Made by a program: the position numbers and the translations under genes
Assembly: GCA_937908275.1 (NCBI GenBank)
Contig: CALERA010000037.1
Location: forward strand, 1 to 11,652
Reading direction: 5' to 3'
From: an uncultured Desulfarculaceae bacterium
GTDB taxonomy: Bacteria; Desulfobacterota; Desulfarculia; Desulfarculales; Desulfarculaceae
Length of the DNA: 11,652 bases
Notes under the pieces: generated by a model
What the model was told of the DNA's origin: nothing
What the model saw: only the letters and a program-made list of their open reading frames with translations
Database searches by the model: none
Shown here: positions 1 through 6,812 of the stretch, piece by piece
Position numbering within the stretch: position 1 is the first letter of the stretch
How the letters are laid out: every line of letters starts with the position of its first letter

Positions 1-693
1 GAGGTCACCGAGCTGTTCCAGGAGCTGGCCCGCCAGATCACCTGGGCGGTGCGCCACGACTGCTACCGCTACGAGCAGGAATGCAGCCTCTGCGAGGAGC
101 AGGGGCACCAGAAGGCCCTGGCCTTTGTCCAGGCCCTTCCCCGGCTGCGCGAGGTGTTGGCCAGCGACGTGCGGGCGGCCCACGAGGGCGACCCGGCCAG
201 CTCCAGCCTGGACGAGATCATCTTCAGCTATCCCGGTCTGATGGCGGTGGCGGTCTACCGCATGGCCCACGCGCTCTACGAGTTGCAGGTGCCGTTGTTG
301 CCGCGCATCATGACCGAGTTCGCCCACGCCCAGACCGGCATCGACATCCATCCCGGGGCCGAGATCGGCGAGAGCTTCTTCATCGACCACGGCACCGGGG
401 TGGTGATCGGCCAGACCGCGGTGCTGGGCCAGCGGGTGCGCGTCTACCAGGGCGTCACCCTGGGGGCGCTGTCCCTGCCCCGCGACGCCACCGAGGTCCT
501 GCGCAGCCAGAAGCGCCACCCCACCATCGAGGACGAGGTGACCATCTACGCCGGGGCCACCATCCTGGGCGGCCAGACCGTGGTGGGGGCGCGCTCGGTG
601 ATCGGCGGCAACGTCTGGCTGACCGAGTCGGTGCCCCCGGACACCAAGGTCTTCATCAAGACCCCGGAGCTGGTCTACGTGGGGCGCAAATAG
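1..693 (+). CDS. Serine O-acetyltransferase (5'-truncated by window edge)
   Basis: Transfers an acetyl group from acetyl-CoA to L-serine, giving O-acetylserine, the carbon skeleton for cysteine; a cytosolic enzyme. The reading frame is open from base 1, so the N-terminus lies outside the window; 230 residues are visible, and relatives with a helical N-terminal extension are roughly 300. The C-terminal half is a left-handed beta-helix of hexapeptide repeats, with the active-site Asp-His in FFIDHGTGVVIG, then YQGVTLGALS and the KRHPTIED turn. The VTLGALS form matches the EpsC/SrpH-like branch rather than E. coli CysE (VTLGGTG). Just upstream of the catalytic domain, C21, C28 and C31 (numbered from base 1) form CX6CX2C. 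The protein ends in VGRK and lacks the terminal Ile that classical CysE uses to dock into CysK. A GTG at 49 is a possible internal start, but coding-like sequence continues upstream of it. It is followed by cysK on the same strand, so the two are probably co-transcribed. Confidence 0.93.
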   Translation, partial: EVTELFQELARQITWAVRHDCYRYEQECSLCEEQGHQKALAFVQALPRLREVLASDVRAAHEGDPASSSLDEIIFSYPGLMAVAVYRMAHALYELQVPLLPRIMTEFAHAQTGIDIHPGAEIGESFFIDHGTGVVIGQTAVLGQRVRVYQGVTLGALSLPRDATEVLRSQKRHPTIEDEVTIYAGATILGGQTVVGARSVIGGNVWLTESVPPDTKVFIKTPELVYVGRK

Positions 694-725
694 ACGGCGC
701 GAGCCGCGCCGGCAAGGAGGAGCGC

Positions 726-1655
726 GTGGTCAAGATCAACCCCGACATCATCCGCACCGTGGGCGGCACCCCCCTGGTGCTCCTGGGGGCCAGTTGCCAG
801 CAGGAGCTGGTGGCCACCGTGGTGGCCAAGTGCGAGTTCTTCAACCCCCTGGGCAGCGTCAAGGACCGCATCGGCGCGGCCATGATCGGCGCGGCCGAGG
901 CCGACAAGCTGATCGTCCCGGGCAGCCTGATCGTGGAGCCCACCAGCGGCAACACCGGCATCGCCCTGGCCTTTGTCTGCGCGGTCAAGGGCTACCGCCT
1001 GGTGCTGACCATGCCCGAGACCATGAGCCTGGAGCGGCGCAAGCTCCTTAAGCACCTGGGGGCCGAATTGGTGCTGACCCCGGGGGAGAAGGGCATGAGC
1101 GGGGCGGTGGCCCGGGCCCAGGAGATCCTGGCCGAGAACAAGAACGCCTACATGCCCAACCAGTTCGCCAATCCGGCCAACCCCGAGGCGCACCGCCGCA
1201 CCACCGCCGAGGAGATCTGGCGCGACACCGCCGGGGCGGTGGACATCCTGGTGGCCGGAGTGGGCACCGGCGGCACCATCACCGGGGTGGCCGAGGTGCT
1301 CAAACAACGCAAGCCCGGTTTCCAGGCCGTGGCGGTGGAGCCGGCCGCCAGCCCGGTGCTCTCCGGCGGCCAGCCCGGGCCGCACAAGATCCAGGGCATC
1401 GGGGCCGGCTTCGTGCCGGCGGTGCTGAACCGCCAGATCATCGACGAGGTCTTTCCGGTGACCAACGACCAGGCCTTCGAGACCGCCCGGGTCCTGGCCC
1501 GTTACGAGGGCGTGCTCTGCGGCATCAGCTCCGGCGCGGCGGCCTATGCCGCCTATCAGGTGGCCCGCCGGCCGGAGAACGTGGGCAAGACCGTGGTGGT
1601 GATCCTGCCCAGCACCGGCGAGCGCTACCTGAGCACCGAGCTGTACCAGGACTAG
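726..1655 (+). CDS. cysK: Cysteine synthase (O-acetylserine sulfhydrylase A type)
   Basis: PLP enzyme that replaces the acetate of O-acetylserine with sulfide to make L-cysteine, the step after the serine acetyltransferase encoded 32 nt upstream. The product is 309 aa, the usual size for CysK. Family marks are in order: PLP lysine K46 in NPLGSVKDR, the substrate-binding TSGNTG loop (73-78), the phosphate-binding GTGGT loop (180-184), and GISSGAA (about 266-272), whose Ser contacts the PLP ring nitrogen. The start is GTG 726: an AAGGAGG ribosome binding site at 714-720 sits 5 nt before it, and the product begins VVKINPDIIRTVGGTP, matching family N-termini. The long open frame continuing upstream in the same phase is only the out-of-frame shadow of the acetyltransferase gene. 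The length fits plain CysK; cystathionine beta-synthase would have extra domains. Confidence 0.95.
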   Translation: MVKINPDIIRTVGGTPLVLLGASCQQELVATVVAKCEFFNPLGSVKDRIGAAMIGAAEADKLIVPGSLIVEPTSGNTGIALAFVCAVKGYRLVLTMPETMSLERRKLLKHLGAELVLTPGEKGMSGAVARAQEILAENKNAYMPNQFANPANPEAHRRTTAEEIWRDTAGAVDILVAGVGTGGTITGVAEVLKQRKPGFQAVAVEPAASPVLSGGQPGPHKIQGIGAGFVPAVLNRQIIDEVFPVTNDQAFETARVLARYEGVLCGISSGAAAYAAYQVARRPENVGKTVVVILPSTGERYLSTELYQD

Positions 1656-1734
1656 GGCCTGTTCACCTGAGCCTGGCGCCCGGTCGGCGAGCCGAATCGA
1701 GGCAGGGGAGGAGCCCCGCGCAAGGTCTTGTTTT

Positions 1735-1838
1735 GTCATTGCGAGGAGCGAGAGAGACGCGGCAATCTCTCCTGCTTTGAGCACGGCGAAAAGAGATAAG
1801 AACACCGGGAGAGATTGCTTCGCTGCGCTCGCAATGAC
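1735..1838. repeat. Dispersed palindromic repeat (imperfect inverted repeat)
   Basis: Left arm 1735-1772 begins GTCATTGCGAGGAGCGAGAG and ends GGCAATCTCTCC. Right arm 1807-1838, read on the minus strand, begins GTCATTGCGAGCGCAGCGAA and ends GCAATCTCTCCC. The arm ends match almost perfectly and flank a centre of about 34 bp with no evident symmetry. This word (TCATTGCGAGNNGCGAAGC...GCAATCTC) is a known abundant intergenic repeat in several GC-rich bacterial groups; its translations give spurious peptides containing HCERSEAI and LAPRNDK, both of which appear here on the minus strand. It is non-coding, REP/MITE-like, and could fold as an RNA hairpin. Only one copy lies in the window. Confidence 0.8.
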
Positions 1839-1910
1839 CTCCCAAGCCGCACGACGCTTTTCAATTGCGTTGGCCGGCCATGATCGCCGAAGGGCGGGGC
1901 GAAAAAGCGA

Positions 1911-1947
1911 CCGGGACGGGGAGCGCTCCCCGTCCCGGTGATTTTTT
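1911..1947. terminator. Bidirectional intrinsic terminator between cysK and the FKBP gene
   Basis: Positions 1911-1938 form a perfect 28-bp GC-rich palindrome (arms CCGGGACGGGG and CCCCGTCCCGG around AGCGCT). On the plus strand it is followed by TGATTTTTT, ending at 1947. On the minus strand it is followed by a run of five T (plus-strand A at 1904-1908). It lies between convergent genes and can stop cysK transcription from the left and FKBP transcription from the right. The cysK stop is about 255 nt away, so the dispersed repeat would be transcribed. Confidence 0.85.
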
Positions 1948-1966
1948 GGGGGCGCGGCGCGGCGGA

Positions 1967-2455
1967 TCAGCAGCCGCAGCAGCCGTTGGGGTCCTGACCG
2001 CAGGAGCAGCCCATCTGGGTGGGCGCGTCGCTGATGCCGGCCAGGCGGATCTTGAAGATCAGGGTCTTGCCGGCCAGGGGCGGGTTCAGGTCCAGGGTCA
2101 GGTGCTGGTCGGTCAGGCCGGTGATGGTGGCCGGCAGGGGCTGGCCGTTGTTGGCGGTCAGCTCCAGGGTCATGCCCACCTCGGGCTGCAGGTGGGGCGG
2201 CACCTGGCTCAGGGGGATCTCCATGATCAGGCGCGGGTCGGGCTGGCCATAGGCCTGCTCCGGGGCCATGCTGACTTCCTTCTCCTGGCCCACGCCCATG
2301 CCGGCCACCGCGGTGTCGAAGCCTTCGATGACCTGGCCCTGGCCCAACTGGAACTCCAGGGGCTGGCCGCCCTCGTTGCTGTCGAAAACCTCGCCGTTGC
2401 TGAGCGAGCCGGTGTAGAAGACCTGGACGAAGTCGCCGGCCTTGGCCATGGACAT
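1967..2455 (-). CDS. SlyD-like FKBP-type peptidyl-prolyl cis-trans isomerase
   Basis: Cytosolic prolyl isomerase and folding helper of the SlyD branch. Residues from about 6 to 70 start an FKBP fold (VQVFYTGSLSNGEVFDSN, then IEGFDTAVAGMGVGQEKEV and PEQAYGQ). An insert-in-flap chaperone segment follows (about 75-130), and the FKBP fold closes with NPPLAGKTLIFKIRLAGI. The C-terminal tail CSCGQDPNGCCGC holds five Cys within 13 residues and no His, a short version of the metal-binding SlyD tail, so nickel or other soft-metal binding is plausible. In-frame ATGs lie at 2464, 2455 and 2449. I chose 2455 (162 aa) because GAAGGG at 2465-2470 is 9 nt upstream; the 2464 ATG abuts that site and 2449 is too far. 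The gene is followed on its strand by the shared terminator. No signal peptide is visible. Confidence 0.92.
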   Translation of the reverse strand: MSMAKAGDFVQVFYTGSLSNGEVFDSNEGGQPLEFQLGQGQVIEGFDTAVAGMGVGQEKEVSMAPEQAYGQPDPRLIMEIPLSQVPPHLQPEVGMTLELTANNGQPLPATITGLTDQHLTLDLNPPLAGKTLIFKIRLAGISDAPTQMGCSCGQDPNGCCGC

Positions 2456-2533
2456 GGGCACCATCCCTTCGCGTGAGGGGCCGCCGGCCCCGGAATATGC
2501 ATCCTGGCCGCCCCGGCGGCGACCGCTGGCCCT

Positions 2534-2561
2534 AGGCTACCCTAATCCCCAGCCGGGTCAA
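2534..2561 (-). promoter_or_regulatory. Possible sigma-70-type promoter for the FKBP gene
   Basis: Read on the minus strand, TTGACC (2561-2556) is followed after 16 nt by TAGCCT (2539-2534), resembling -35 and -10 boxes. It lies about 80 nt upstream of the chosen FKBP start in the 129-nt gap after the permease gene. The -10 match is weak, and the gene could also be reached by read-through from the permease. Confidence 0.3.
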
Positions 2562-2584
2562 GCGGTTTTCGCGGGAGGCGCGGC

Positions 2585-3799
2585 TCAGGCCCCGCGCAGC
2601 CAGAGCCAGGCCGCGGCCAGGCCCAGGCTGGCCAGGGTGACCGGAGCGCCCACCCGGGCGTGCTGCCGCCAGCCGATATGCACGCCCAGGAGCGCGGCCT
2701 GGTCCACCACGATCAGGTTGGCGATGGAGCCCACCAGGATCAGGTTGCCGGCCAGGGTGCTGGCCAGGGCCAGGAGCGCCCCGGCCTGGGCCTGGCCGGC
2801 CGCCGGCAGGAGCAGCATCACCGCCGGCACGTTGGAGACCAGGTTGGAGAGCAGCACCGTGGCCGGAAAGAGCCACAGCGGCCGGGTCAGGTCCATCCCC
2901 TGGGCCTGGAGCCAGGCCAGGACCCGCTCCGGGGCTCCGCTGGCCTGCAGGGCGTGGTTGACCACGAACAGCCCCGCGAAGAGCACCAGCAGTTGCCAGT
3001 CCACCAGGCCCAACATCTGGCGCGAGCGCATGTGGCGGCTGGTGAGCAGCAGGCCGGCGGCGATCAGGGCCGCCAGCTCCCGGGGCCAGGCCCCCCAGAG
3101 GAAGGCCGCCACCAGGGCGGCGAGGATCAGCAGGCCCTTGCCGCTCTGCCAGGGGCTGAACTCCGGGGCCTCCACCGCGCGGCAGGTGGTTTCGGTCCGC
3201 CAGCGGCCCCGATGCAGCCAGGCCACCACCGCCCAGGCCGCGGCCAGACCCAGGATGGTGGGGACGATGGCGGTGGCCAGGTAGGCGGCGAAGGACAGGC
3301 CCAGCACCTGGCCGATGAGCATGTTCTGCGGGTTGCCGATCAGGGTGGCGGCCGAGCCGATGTTGGCCGACGCGGCCAGGGCCAGGGCAAAAGGCACCGG
3401 GTCCAGGCCCCGGCGCAGGCAGCCGGCCACCAGCACCGGGGTCATGGCCAGGCAGACGATATCGTTGGCCAACAGGGCCGAGAGCAGCCCGGCCACCGCC
3501 ATCAGCAGGGCCAACAGGGCCGGGGGCGAGAGATTGGCCGCGGCCAGGCGGGCGGTGAGCCGGCTGTAGAAGCCGCCCAGGCGGAACTGGGCCGAGACCA
3601 CCATCAGGCCGAACAACAGGGCCAGGGTGGGCAGGTCCAGCGCCGCCAGGGCCTGGTCCAGGCTCAGGCGGCCGCCGGCCATGAGGGCGATGGCCCCCAA
3701 CAGGGCCAGGCCGGTGCGGTCCAGGGCCAGGCCCGGCAGCCGGCCCAGGATCATGCCCAGGTAGACCAGGCCGAAGACGGTCAAGACCAGGGGGTCCAT
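2585..3799 (-). CDS. ArsB/SLC13-like (ion transporter superfamily) anion permease
   Basis: Inner-membrane secondary transporter of 404 aa with about ten or more hydrophobic segments. The two inverted halves of the family are recognisable. In the first, LLANDIVCLAMTPV (109-122) is followed by ANIGSAATLIGNPQN (145-159). In the second, SNLVSNVPAVMLLLP (318-332) is followed by STLAGNLILVGSIANLIV (347-364). The paired Asn/Gly-rich hairpins are the substrate and cation sites in SLC13, CitMHS and ArsB relatives. The hydrophilic stretch at about 197-220 is probably the cytoplasmic loop between halves. The substrate cannot be read from sequence: dicarboxylate, sulfate, arsenite or another anion are all possible. 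The ATG at 3799 has a modest GAGG a few nt upstream. It lies 78 nt downstream of the hybrid kinase on the same strand with no visible terminator between them, so co-transcription with the kinase is likely. Confidence 0.88.
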   Translation of the reverse strand: MDPLVLTVFGLVYLGMILGRLPGLALDRTGLALLGAIALMAGGRLSLDQALAALDLPTLALLFGLMVVSAQFRLGGFYSRLTARLAAANLSPPALLALLMAVAGLLSALLANDIVCLAMTPVLVAGCLRRGLDPVPFALALAASANIGSAATLIGNPQNMLIGQVLGLSFAAYLATAIVPTILGLAAAWAVVAWLHRGRWRTETTCRAVEAPEFSPWQSGKGLLILAALVAAFLWGAWPRELAALIAAGLLLTSRHMRSRQMLGLVDWQLLVLFAGLFVVNHALQASGAPERVLAWLQAQGMDLTRPLWLFPATVLLSNLVSNVPAVMLLLPAAGQAQAGALLALASTLAGNLILVGSIANLIVVDQAALLGVHIGWRQHARVGAPVTLASLGLAAAWLWLRGA

Positions 3800-3877
3800 G
3801 GGGCCTCGCGGGTGAGGGTTGGCCAGGGTGGCGACTGGGCGGGATTATGGCGCGCGGGGCGGGGCGGCGCCAGGGGC

Positions 3878-6544
3878 TCAGGCCGCGGCCTGGGCCACGG
3901 CGTTCAGGAGCTGGGCCCGCTCCACCGGCTTGTGCAGCACCCGCCAGGCCGGGGGCACCCCGTCCGGGGGCTCCTGGCGCCTGGGGTCGGCGTTGTAGCC
4001 GGTGAGCAGGATGAAGGGCACCGGCCGGGGCCGGCCCTGGGCCGCCTGGCGGGCCACCTCCCAACCGTCGCCGTCGGGCAGGCCCAGGTCGCAGACCACC
4101 ACCTCGGGCTGGAACTCGCCCAGGGCCTGGACCGCCTCGGCCACCCGTCCGGCCAGCATCACGCGATGGCCGGCCTGTTCCAGCAGGGCCCGCATGCCCA
4201 TGGCCACCAAGGCCTCGTCCTCCACCATCAGCACCCGCAGCGGCCGCAAGGGGCCGGCCAGCGACTGCGGCGAGGCCGCGGGCAGGGAGGCCCCGGACGG
4301 ACCCCGGGGCGGCAGCAGCACCCGGAAGCGCGCGCCCCGCCCTGGCCGGCTCTCCACCGCGATGTCCCCGCCGTAGGCTTGCACCAGCCCCCGGCTGCTG
4401 GGCAGGCCCAGTCCCTGACCGCCCACCTTCTTGGTGCTGAAAAAGGGCTCGAAGACCCGGCGCACGGTCTCGGCGTCCATGCCGTGGCCGGTGTCGGCGA
4501 AGTCCAGCACCACCCGGTCCTCCTGGCGGCGGCTGGTGACCGTCAGGCGGCCTCCCTCGGGCATGGCCTCCAGGGCGTTGCGGATCAGGTTCAGGCAGAT
4601 TTCCATCAACTCGTCGCGGGGCATGCCCACGTCCAGCCCTGGCTCCAAATGGGTGGTGACCTCCAACCGGGCCCCGTCCCCCGGCTGCCAGGCGGCCTGG
4701 GCGATGCGCAGGGCCGCGCCCACCACCTCCGCCGAGTCGGAGGTCTCGGCCAGGCCGGCGGCGGGCTGGCGTCCACCCACGTAGGCGGTCAGGCGCTGGA
4801 CCACCCCCCGCCCGGAAAGGGCGGAGTGGATCACGTTGTGCAACAAGGGCAGGACCCGCTGGCGAGCCGCTTCCGGCAGCTCCTCCAGGCAGGACTCCAC
4901 CGCCTGGGCGTTGCCCAGGATGGCGGCCAGCAGGTTGTTGAAGTTGTGGGCCACCCCGGCGGCCAGCTGGCGCAGCACCGCCTGGGCCCGCTGACGCTCG
5001 CTGGTGTCGCGGCTGATGCCAAAGACCACCTCCTGCTCTCCCCAGCGGCCCCGGGTGATGCGGGTCTCCACTGGCAGCAGGCGGCCGTCGCGGGTGACCA
5101 GGGGAATCTGGCAGCGGTCGCCCCGGCCGGCCAGGATGCCCTCCAGCACGGACTGGGCCTCCTCCTGGCGGTCGCGGGGATGCAGTTGCAGGACCGGGAA
5201 CCCCATCAGCTCCTGGCTGGAATAGCCCAGGCGGTGGAGCACCGTGGGGTTGACCGCCAAGAGCCGGCCCTGCATGTCCACCACGGTCAGGAAGTCCTGC
5301 AGGGAGTCGAACAGGGTCTGGAGGTTGGCCCGGCTCTGGCGCAGGGCCTCCTCGGTGCGCCGGCGCTCCACGATCTCACGCTGCAATTCGGCGTTGGCCC
5401 GGCTGAGCTCCTGGGTGCGCTCGCCCACCAGGTCTTCCAGGTCCAGGCGATAGCGGGCCAGTTCGGTCTCGACCCGCTTGCGCTCGCTGATGTCGCGGGT
5501 CACCACCAGCAGGCCGGACTGGGCGCCCAGGGTGATGACCCCGGCCGACCAGAGCACGTCCAGCGCCGCGCCGCCCTCGCCGAGCAGCCGGCCCTCCAGG
5601 TTTTCGGCCAGGCCTCTTTTCCAGACCTCGCCCAGCATGGCCTCCCAGCCGCTGTCCGGCGGCAGGAGCCCCAGGTCCCAGGGGCGCTGGCCCAGGAGCT
5701 CCTCGCGCCGCCGCCCCAATAGGCGCAGCAGGGCGCGGTTGGCCTCCAGGAAGCGGGTTCCCTCCAGGTCCAGCAGGGCCAGGCCGTCGGGGTTGAGCTG
5801 GAAGGCGGTGGCGAAACGGGCCTGCTCGGCGTGCAGGGCGGTTTCCAGGTCGCGCAGGTGAAAGGCCACCGCCAGGGCCAGACAGAGGGAAAGCCAGATC
5901 GATGCCAACCAAAGCACCGGATTGGTTGAGAATGTCTGCCAGTGCAGGGCCGAGGCCACGTCGTGCAGCCCCCCCAGGAACCAGAACGCCAAGCCGGCCA
6001 GCATGGACCAGACAAAGGCCGGCTTGCGCCGCCCGGGCCACCAGCGCAGGCCCAGGAGCAGGATCGAACCCAGGATCACCCCCATGTCGTAGGTGTAGAC
6101 CAGGGGCCGGAAAAGCCAGGCCGAGGGGTGGATGACCCCGCTGTCCTTGGCGTGGAAGGGTGGGGACAGCACCGCCGGGTGTTCGATCAGCAGCAGACAA
6201 GCCACCAGGACCAGGGACAGGCCCAGGCTGGACCAACCCACGGCTCCGGGACTTTTGCCCCGCAGGGCGCAGATGAACCAAATCCAACTGGCTGGCAACA
6301 GGCTCAGGCTCACCAGCATCAGGCGGTAGCCGACCATGATGCCGGCGGGGGAGGCCTGGTAGCCATAAATGGTGAAACCCAGGAAGTACAGGCTCAGGCA
6401 AAGGTAGAAAATGCAAAGCTGCTTGAGGGGTTGGTAGGCGCGGTAGGCGGCCAGGACCGAAAGGCACAACAGGGCCAGGATGCCGTTGACGCTCAGGCCG
6501 ATCAGAGGGCCAATGCTGTAACTGGGCACAAAATCCGGCAACAT
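3878..6544 (-). CDS. Membrane hybrid histidine kinase (7TM-PAS-PAS-HisKA-HATPase-REC)
   Basis: Inner-membrane sensor kinase of 888 aa. Residues about 12-230 hold seven hydrophobic segments resembling the N-terminal 7TM region of histidine kinases. PAS domains follow at about 240-355 and 405-518 (each ending DISER or DTSER), separated by a coiled coil (about 355-405). The DHp domain has phospho-accepting H533 in AAGVAHNFNNLLAAILGNAQ. The ATPase domain shows an N box (LNLIRNALEA, 651-660), G1 (DTGHGMD, 684-690), F box (FEPFFSTKK, 698-706) and G2 (GGQGLGLP, 708-715). A terminal receiver (about 770-885) has E775/D776, phospho-acceptor D819, T848 and K872, all canonical. The ATG at 6544 has AGGAG (6551-6555) 6 nt upstream. 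A terminal receiver implies passing phosphate through a separate His protein; the divergent small DHp protein is the obvious candidate. The residue after H533 is Asn rather than the usual Asp/Glu. Confidence 0.95.
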   Translation of the reverse strand: MLPDFVPSYSIGPLIGLSVNGILALLCLSVLAAYRAYQPLKQLCIFYLCLSLYFLGFTIYGYQASPAGIMVGYRLMLVSLSLLPASWIWFICALRGKSPGAVGWSSLGLSLVLVACLLLIEHPAVLSPPFHAKDSGVIHPSAWLFRPLVYTYDMGVILGSILLLGLRWWPGRRKPAFVWSMLAGLAFWFLGGLHDVASALHWQTFSTNPVLWLASIWLSLCLALAVAFHLRDLETALHAEQARFATAFQLNPDGLALLDLEGTRFLEANRALLRLLGRRREELLGQRPWDLGLLPPDSGWEAMLGEVWKRGLAENLEGRLLGEGGAALDVLWSAGVITLGAQSGLLVVTRDISERKRVETELARYRLDLEDLVGERTQELSRANAELQREIVERRRTEEALRQSRANLQTLFDSLQDFLTVVDMQGRLLAVNPTVLHRLGYSSQELMGFPVLQLHPRDRQEEAQSVLEGILAGRGDRCQIPLVTRDGRLLPVETRITRGRWGEQEVVFGISRDTSERQRAQAVLRQLAAGVAHNFNNLLAAILGNAQAVESCLEELPEAARQRVLPLLHNVIHSALSGRGVVQRLTAYVGGRQPAAGLAETSDSAEVVGAALRIAQAAWQPGDGARLEVTTHLEPGLDVGMPRDELMEICLNLIRNALEAMPEGGRLTVTSRRQEDRVVLDFADTGHGMDAETVRRVFEPFFSTKKVGGQGLGLPSSRGLVQAYGGDIAVESRPGRGARFRVLLPPRGPSGASLPAASPQSLAGPLRPLRVLMVEDEALVAMGMRALLEQAGHRVMLAGRVAEAVQALGEFQPEVVVCDLGLPDGDGWEVARQAAQGRPRPVPFILLTGYNADPRRQEPPDGVPPAWRVLHKPVERAQLLNAVAQAAA

Positions 6545-6675
6545 CCCGGGCTCCTGCTCAAGGCCTGTCTAGGTGAAAATTTTGCATCATTGACAGGTAA
6601 TTGTCCAGAGTGAGCCGGATGTTGACGGACCCCGCCCCGGCCCCGGATCGGCCGGGAAGCGGTTCGCAAAACGAA

Positions 6676-6697
6676 ACGCCATTTGCTGGCTTGGCGT
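6676..6697. promoter_or_regulatory. Inverted repeat ACGCCA-N10-TGGCGT (candidate operator)
   Basis: Perfect 6-bp arms at 6676-6681 and 6692-6697 within the divergent region. The left arm is preceded by AA, giving AAACGCCA from 6674, the same octamer that begins the second dyad 78 bp downstream. The spacing fits a dimeric DNA-binding protein, but nothing in the window names it. Confidence 0.35.
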
Positions 6698-6753
6698 CAG
6701 GGGGTTGTGGTAACATCTTAGGAATCAAGCAGGTACATGGCCGGCTTGACAAA

Positions 6754-6768
6754 ACGCCAGGATTGGCG
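6754..6768. promoter_or_regulatory. Inverted repeat CGCCA-ggat-TGGCG (second dyad)
   Basis: Arms CGCCA (6755-6759) and TGGCG (6764-6768) around GGAT, within the repeated octamer AAACGCCA (6752-6759). It lies 45 nt before the GTG of the DHp gene, so it could be an operator or a small 5'-leader hairpin. The half-site words match the 6676-6697 dyad, but the spacer differs (4 instead of 10 nt). Confidence 0.3.
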
Positions 6769-6812
6769 CGGGCCCGTGGGGGGCCTGGCTGCTCCAGCCA
6801 AGGGATCGCCCG

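Larger units (their letters stand above)
6545..6812. promoter_or_regulatory. Divergent control region of the phosphorelay locus
   Basis: A 268-bp gene-free gap between divergent starts, more AT-rich in parts (6570-6600, 6660-6725) than the genes. It contains CCTGTC (6564-6569) facing GACAGG (6592-6597), a TTGACA at 6590-6595 without a convincing -10 box, the minus-strand word GGACAATT (6599-6606), and two ACGCCA/TGGCG dyads listed separately. No -24/-12 element with correct spacing was found on either strand. It must hold promoters for both the kinase and the DHp-regulator operon, but I cannot place them. Confidence 0.5.

Noticed and set aside
675..1805. Long minus-strand open frame opposite cysK
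   Set aside because: It is the antisense shadow of cysK: Gly/His/Ala/Leu-rich with no domain, while the plus strand carries every CysK motif.
1663..1845. 60-codon minus-strand frame with HCERSEAI and LAPRNDK
   Set aside because: A translation of the dispersed palindromic repeat, a well-known source of spurious hypothetical proteins.
2660..5722. A 1020-codon plus-strand open frame opposite the permease and kinase
   Set aside because: Low-complexity Gln/Gly/His/Ala product typical of antisense frames in GC-rich DNA; the minus strand encodes recognisable proteins across all of it.
6590..6618. Sigma-70 promoter starting from TTGACA at 6590
   Set aside because: No -10-like hexamer at 16-18 nt; the sequence there is GC-rich.
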